Below, in pieces: positions 60,001-64,000 of a stretch of DNA of 64,000 nucleotides. The stretch comes from Calendula officinalis. Its lineage: Eukaryota > Streptophyta > Magnoliopsida > Asterales > Asteraceae. Under the pieces are notes generated by a model that was not told where the DNA came from, did not search any database, and saw nothing but the letters and a program-made list of their open reading frames with translations. The DNA is taken from positions 29,785,764-29,849,763 of the forward strand of contig OY970829.1 in NCBI GenBank assembly GCA_963853835.1, written 5' to 3'. How positions within the stretch are numbered: the first letter of the stretch is position 1; every line of letters starts with the position of its first letter. Both the position numbers and the translations under genes were made by a program.

Positions 60001-61269
60001 CCTGTACTTACAGAAATTAATTTTTCAGATTGGAGTTCACTTTGGAGGTGTTTTTTATGAATTTGTTCCTTGGAATGGAGTTGTGGAGTGGGAAGTTGCT
60101 CAGTGGGGTTCCTGGCACATAGCTGCTGATAATGAAACACATAAGGTGAACTGATTATGACCCACCAAATTAAAAAAAAAATAGAAATTAAATTTGCAAA
60201 ATTCTTTTAAAACTAAAATTAATTAATTAATTATATTATAGGTAGAAGTAGAGGCTTCAACAAAGGATCCAGGTACCACATTGAGAGCTCCAACTACAGA
60301 GGCTGGACTTGTACCAGCTTGTAAAGATACATGCTTTGCTAATTTAACTTTAAAATTATGGGAAAAAGGATCTCATGGAAATAAGGGAAAGGTACGTTAT
60401 GTTATACTTATGGTTTACAAGAGTAATTTACAAGAATGGTCCGTGAGGTTTACACCAAATTTCACATATGGTCTTTTATTTTACTACATGCGTCTAACAA
60501 ATATTGTCCACAGACAAGAAGCACACAGTTTAAGAAAAGTCGAAAAGTCACCGTGCAACCAATAAAATTCCATCTTTGATAGGTGAAATTTTCAAGTTTA
60601 CAAGAATTTTGGGATATATTAAAATGGAAATGTGGACAATAAAATTGGGACGGAGGGAGTAATAAATTACATTGGTTCTTTTTATGGAAATATTTTGGAC
60701 CTACAGTGCTTTAGTCTAACGTTAGTTAATTTCCGTGTTAAAAATTACACCTATAGTTCTTTTTTTTGTTAAAATTTTTAACGGACGTTAAGATAAGGGA
60801 GTTGATTCATACAGAGCAATTTCATACAAAGAGACAATTATGTCCTTACTTTCCTTTTCTCATATTTTTCATTTCACCCCTCTCACTAAGGGTATGATTG
60901 TCATTCGATATGAAATTGCTTTACATGAATAAAAATTGTTCTGTACAAATCAGCTCTCTTACTTAAGATAAAGGAGTGTAGGTGCAAAAGGTTTTCAAAA
61001 AAAATGACTATCAGAGCATTTTTTTAATATAAAAGACCATATGTGAAATTTGAAATAAACCTCAGGGACCATAAGTGACATTTTGTGTGTAGCTTATTTT
61101 GGAAGCAACAAGTGATATGGCAGCTGTGGAAGTTGGTGGTGGGCCATGGTTTAACACGTGGAAAGACAGGACATATACACCAGAAATCCTTAATCGTGCC
61201 CTTAATCTTCCAATTGATTTTGAAGGAATCCTTGATTCCTTTCCATTGCTCAAACCTCCTGGCTTGTAA
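54081..61269 (+). CDS. VTE1: Tocopherol cyclase (VTE1/SXD1), ten exons, complete
   Basis: Coding exons: 54081-54364, 54886-55130, 55203-55282, 55354-55430, 58799-58968, 59071-59168, 59857-59964, 60029-60145, 60242-60391, 61093-61269. Phases agree throughout and give 501 codons before the stop, close to the family's usual near-490. The first 50 or so residues are rich in Ser, Arg and Asn and poor in acidic residues, as in a chloroplast transit peptide. The cyclase domain (about 90-500) shows FFEGWYFKVSIPE, TGVGAQILG, 'SARWEYSTRPVYGWGD', WICMAGGLSTG-type and KNWGGGFPRKWFW, and 'LRAPTTEAGL' near 405. The enzyme closes the chromanol ring of the quinol precursors to give tocopherols in plastoglobules/chloroplast. 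All introns are GT-AG except intron 5 (GC-AG). Several introns are enlarged by mobile elements, but no exon is damaged. Confidence 0.95.
56060..58614 (-). mobile_element. Helitron H2, complete ends, inside the intron 4 MITE
   Basis: On the minus strand it starts TCTTTACTACTTATAAAGC (58614 leftward), the usual Helitron 5' end. It finishes with a 10-bp stem, GGGTACCCGC with GCGGGTACCC (56066-56096), then TTCTAG (CTAG 56060-56063). It sits between A and T of the MITE, whose sequence continues on both sides. At 2555 bp it carries no Rep/helicase, so it is non-autonomous. A segment near 57905-58085 on the minus strand reads 'DSFLDVKQKKKTHYVYICPS' and may be a captured exon. It is followed by a donor-like AAG|GTAAC. 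Confidence 0.85.
58105..58345. repeat. Tandem repeats near the 5' end of Helitron H2
   Basis: Three units of about 57 bp (GGGAAGGAATCGAGGGGGTT, AATCAAGAAGCCGAATTGCA) are followed by two or three copies of a shorter unit of about 27 bp (GAGGATATAGGTGAGAGGCA). The 96- and 67-codon frames over them reflect the repeat, not a protein. Confidence 0.8.
58698..58757 (+). mobile_element. Minimal poly(A) retroposition in VTE1 intron 4
   Basis: GGCAGTAATGTT occurs at 58698-58709 and again at 58746-58757. Between them lie only TTTTTGCTGTTC and about 24 A residues. A 12-bp duplication flanking a short 3' fragment with a poly(A) tail is the mark of target-primed retroposition (LINE machinery) with extreme 5' truncation. 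It ends 41 bases before exon 5. Confidence 0.65.
58969..59070 (+). other. VTE1 intron 5, GC-AG type, open in frame
   Basis: The donor is ACAG|GCAAGG and the acceptor TTTTCAG|GTTGG. No GT near the donor gives the conserved protein join GGLSTG-WIEWG. The intron is 102 bases, a multiple of three, with no stop in the reading phase. If retained it would add 34 residues to the cyclase. Confidence 0.85.
59198..59564. mobile_element. MITE in VTE1 intron 6, same family as in intron 4
   Basis: Shares TTTTGGTCATTTGACACTCA, the hairpin words AATCACATGTGATT, TGACCAAAATA-type inverse and 'TTGATCAATGGTTGAGATTT' with the intron 4 copy. The left terminus is missing. The right end (TTTTCCATTGGAAC) has diverged from TTGTCCCTTGGGAC. 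It is not split by a Helitron and so shows the empty state of the H2 insertion site. Confidence 0.75.
60421..61085. mobile_element. TIR element filling VTE1 intron 9
   Basis: The left arm (about 60435-60478: AATGGTCCGTGAGGTTT, AAATTTCACATATGGTC) is repeated inverted at 61030-61077. Inside are a Stowaway-like half element (60501-60662, ending GGGACGGAGGGAGTA) and another small inverted-repeat element (about 60790-60972, AGGGAGTTGATT with AATCAGCTCTCTT). The right arm ends about 15 bases before the exon 10 acceptor. Confidence 0.7.
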
Positions 61270-61439
61270 TCTCTCTTATTTTGAATCTAATTCTCTAATA
61301 TATGCTACATAAACTCATGTCATGTGTATGTTTTGTTTTTGTACATCTATGTTGAACTGTTTTATTACATGAACCAACGTACAATCAACCGAACCTAAAA
61401 CGAAACCACAAAATTTCTCACCCCATTTAATTATATATT

Positions 61440-62185
61440 CTACTAAAACAAAGGGCTTTCAAATTGTGTTGTCGTTAATACTTAACATGAAATAACACGA
61501 ACTCGTTTTTTCTCAACACGAAAATGACGTGACACGACATGAAGTCGTGTTTTATTTTACCAACAAAAACACGAACCAATTGAAAAACGATAAATACGAC
61601 AACACGAGATAGATAACAAAAATATCAAATTTCTTACTTAGTACTTCCTCCGTTTCAAAATAAGTGATACACTTCTAAGTACACGATTTTTAAGGCAAAA
61701 TAAGGTAATGAATGTTAATGAAATTAATATGGATAGTTACTAGAAGTTGGACCCAGCATATTTTGATTAAAGTGGATTTAATGATATTTAAAAGTAAAAA
61801 TAAGGGTAAATATGTCATTTCACTTTATTAAATGAGGTAGTTAGTGGGTATGAGTTCCACTAATTTTTGCCAAATAAGGAAAGTTTTCAAAGTGTATTAC
61901 TTATTTGAAACACCTCAAAATAGAAAGTGTATCACTTATTTTGAAACATAGAAGTATATGTTAAAAAACCAACAAACATGACAAGCACGTAAAAAATATA
62001 ACATAAATTTCTAAATGTTCTAAAATCATAATTATCGTGTCAATTTCATCTTAATATCTGAACACGATTCGTGTTTGTTTTACACAACATGAACACGAAT
62101 TCAAATTTCGATTTCGTCTCAATTTCGTTTTGATTCGTGTATTTTTGTCGTAGCGTGTCAGGTTTTGACAGCCCTAACTAAAACG
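61440..62185. mobile_element. Dispersed repeat with AACACGA words, hAT-like end, split by a Stowaway
   Basis: Both flanks of the Stowaway insertion are dense in AACACGA/TCGTGTT words, and the right end is GTCAGGTTTTGACAGCCCTA. This type of plant repeat is usually a remnant of a hAT-like non-autonomous element. That family call is from general pattern only. Confidence 0.4.
61642..61957. mobile_element. Stowaway-type MITE
   Basis: Starts TACTTCCTCCGTTTCAAAAT and ends with the inverse ATTTTGAAACATAGAAGTA, with AAGTGATACACTT in both arms. The CTCCGT-type terminus with TA at the borders is the Stowaway (Tc1/mariner-derived) form. About 315 bp, no coding. Confidence 0.8.
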
Positions 62186-63079
62186 CAATTTTAAGAGTTA
62201 GATTCCTACCTCTTTGGGCATTTTGGGGAAAATCACCAACCGAAAGTTGGCGTTGGCAGGAATCTAACTAATAAACTGACGGGTTTAATGCATTAAATTT
62301 TGTTGACTTACCCTTTTCTTGACTTGTTATTGGTCATTTTGTTGACTTATCATTCCACTATGATACCCAAACTTATGTTTATTGATATTCGTACAAGCAT
62401 AAATTCGTATTCTCAATTTACCCGCGCCATGCTGCGGGGAATTTTATACGATGTCCAGAAGATTATTTACATCACTTTAATTTGTGTATGAGAGTTGTTA
62501 CTGATACCAATCTAAAATTTTTATGATAAAATTAAGAATCTTTAATTTGTTAATTGGCAAATATAAAACTCATTAACTAATTTGTATACAAAACAATAAA
62601 TAATAATACAAATATACTTAATAATATATGTACTACTGCTTGAGATGCTTAAATAGATTTGATTTGGTAAAAATATAAAATAAAAGTTATTGTTAATATT
62701 ATATAAATAACAATATAAAATATTTAGAATACTATTTTATTGACTGATGTTTCTATTTTAATAAACTTCTTTTAGTTTGGGAACTCCAAATGTGAAAATG
62801 ATATGAATTATTAAAATATTAAATTGAAAGCTATCCTATATTCTTACCTCCCACATGTACTGGTCATTTTGTCTTTTATGTTCAAGCATGCCACATGAAC
62901 TTGTGAGTAGTCAACGAATGCGGCACAAAATTAAAAAAAAATCACCAGCATGCCACTATTCATGACTTTTGGTAAATATATAATACTACTAGAAAAACTT
63001 GTACACTGATCATTCAAATGTTCAATTCCTTAGGAAATATATTACACCCCAATGGCTACCTCCAACACCCCTCATTTGG
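62186..63079. other. AT-rich DNA downstream of VTE1, nothing recognised
   Basis: No gene. ACCCGCGCCATGCTGCGGGG at 62420 forms a weak hairpin like those of Helitron ends, but no CTRR end follows on either strand. Confidence 0.5.
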
Positions 63080-63259
63080 CTTTAACATGAGGGAGGATAT
63101 ATTTAACTTGGATGTTAAACCTTTGTAAAAAAACAAAAAAGGCTTTAACATAGCTTTACCATTATGTATCTTTAACATGAGGGAGGATATATTTAACTTG
63201 GATGTTAAACCTTTGTCAAAAAACAAAAAAGGCTTTAACATAGCTTTACCATTATGTCT
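63080..63259. repeat. Two tandem 90-bp units
   Basis: CTTTAACATGAGGGAGGATA begins at 63080 and 63170. The units differ at about two positions. Each unit ends GGCTTTAACATAGC followed by TTTACCATTATGT. A recent local duplication. Confidence 0.92.
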
Positions 63260-63287
63260 ACACCTTATAAAACCTTAACATAGCTTC

Positions 63288-63440
63288 GAATGAGTCGGGT
63301 CGAGTATTGAATTATTAGGCTCGGCTCGTGAGATTAATCGAGTATTTTTTTATGTCCGAGCTCGACTCGAGATTGAATTAGTTTTGGTTCAAGCTCGAAC
63401 TCAAGTAGCTCGTTAAAAGGTCGACTCGTGAACACCCCTA
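63288..63440. repeat. Dispersed GAGCTCGACTCGA-type repeat
   Basis: Clustered GAGTCGGGTCGAG, GCTCGGCTCGTGAG, GAGCTCGACTCGAG and GTGAACACCCCTAGGGG. This is a common short plant repeat, usually the end of a hAT-like non-autonomous element. Only one end is recognised. Confidence 0.45.
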
Positions 63441-63689
63441 GGGGTGATGATATTACTGAAACTCTCTCCTTTCCTCCATTTTGCGGTTAGAAAAAAAAAA
63501 ATAACCCAAAAGTTATTGTGAAATTGAATGAGATAACAAGATTATTAAATTTATAAAATTGAAAGTCATGTATCTTACCACACTGTCGTTTATCAACACC
63601 TTGCTTAATGAACTTAGCTATTACAACAATCATTAATGCAACAATATCCTATCAAAAAATAAGTATAAACAAAAAATAGAACATATTTT

Positions 63690-64000
63690 TATGAGTAAAT
63701 TACATGAATGGTCATTTAGGTTTATAGAAAATTTCACCAATGGCCCTTTAGTTTCAAAAATTACACCAATGGTCCTTATTTTTGAAAGGTTTTTCACCGA
63801 TGGTCCTTTACGAAAAAGTCCGTCTATTTTTTAAGTTAACTAACATCACATGTGATGCACATGGGGGTATTGTGGTCAATTTGTCTTCCTAAAGGACCAT
63901 TTGTGAAATTTGTTATAAACTTAAAGGACCATCCGTGTAATTTAATTGAGAAGGGGAAAGATAAATTGACCAAAATACCCCCATGTTCATCACATGTGAT
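63690..64000. mobile_element. Inverted-repeat element at the window end
   Basis: ATGAATGGTCATTTAGGTTT, CACCAATGGTCC and CACATGTGAT are followed by inverted counterparts (AAGGACCATTTGTG, AAACTTAAAGGACCATCC, TTGACCAAAATACCCCCATG). It resembles the GGTCC-type element of VTE1 intron 9 and the end of intron 6. It is cut by the window edge. Confidence 0.5.

Noticed and set aside
62415..62445. Hairpin ACCCGCGCCATGCTGCGGGG as a Helitron 3' end
   Set aside because: No CTRR end lies at the right distance on either strand and no 5' TC end was found.

Overview
This is an AT-rich plant nuclear window, about 54 kb of nested transposable elements followed by one intact host gene. The gene, at 54081-61269, is a ten-exon tocopherol cyclase (VTE1/SXD1). 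Plant origin is secure from this plastid enzyme, tRNA-Met-primed LTR retrotransposons and Helitrons. A eudicot, perhaps Asteraceae, is only an impression from the repeat types.

Left block, 1-42375: five LTR insertions can be ordered by split LTRs and target-site duplications (TSDs). The oldest layer is a gag-only Copia-like element, D (5' LTR <1-353 plus 28116-28530; 3' LTR from 41986). A second member of the family, A (354-28115), lies inside D's 5' LTR. Element B (8183-27016) lies in A's 3' LTR. Element C (8257-17108), of B's family but in reverse orientation, lies in B's 5' LTR. Farther right, D's interior carries a reversed solo LTR, S (29837-38333). S is split by G (30225-38015), a Ty3-type element with two equal-length, apparently identical LTRs. 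None of these has a recognisable reverse transcriptase or integrase. A, D and G carry gag, G also part of a protease, and B and C look non-coding. All must depend on enzymes made elsewhere.

Middle block, 42376-54080: an AT microsatellite is followed by the 3' terminus of a minus-strand Helitron (CTAG end with hairpin), a broken Helitron helicase C-terminus, and a nine-exon replication protein A large-subunit-like gene broken by a 38-bp duplication and an in-frame stop. Its introns and upstream DNA are full of TTTGACT/AGTCAAA palindromes. A second reversed LTR and a Copia gag pseudogene follow.

Right block: VTE1 is complete, with a reading frame of 501 codons. Its introns hold many small elements: a MITE with a complete 2.55-kb Helitron inside it (intron 4), a tiny poly(A) insertion with flanking duplication, a second copy of that MITE (intron 6) and a nested terminal-inverted-repeat element (intron 9). 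Intron 5 is a GC-AG intron that is also open in frame. Downstream are more MITEs, a 90-bp tandem duplication and dispersed repeats. No tRNA, rRNA or CRISPR was recognised.
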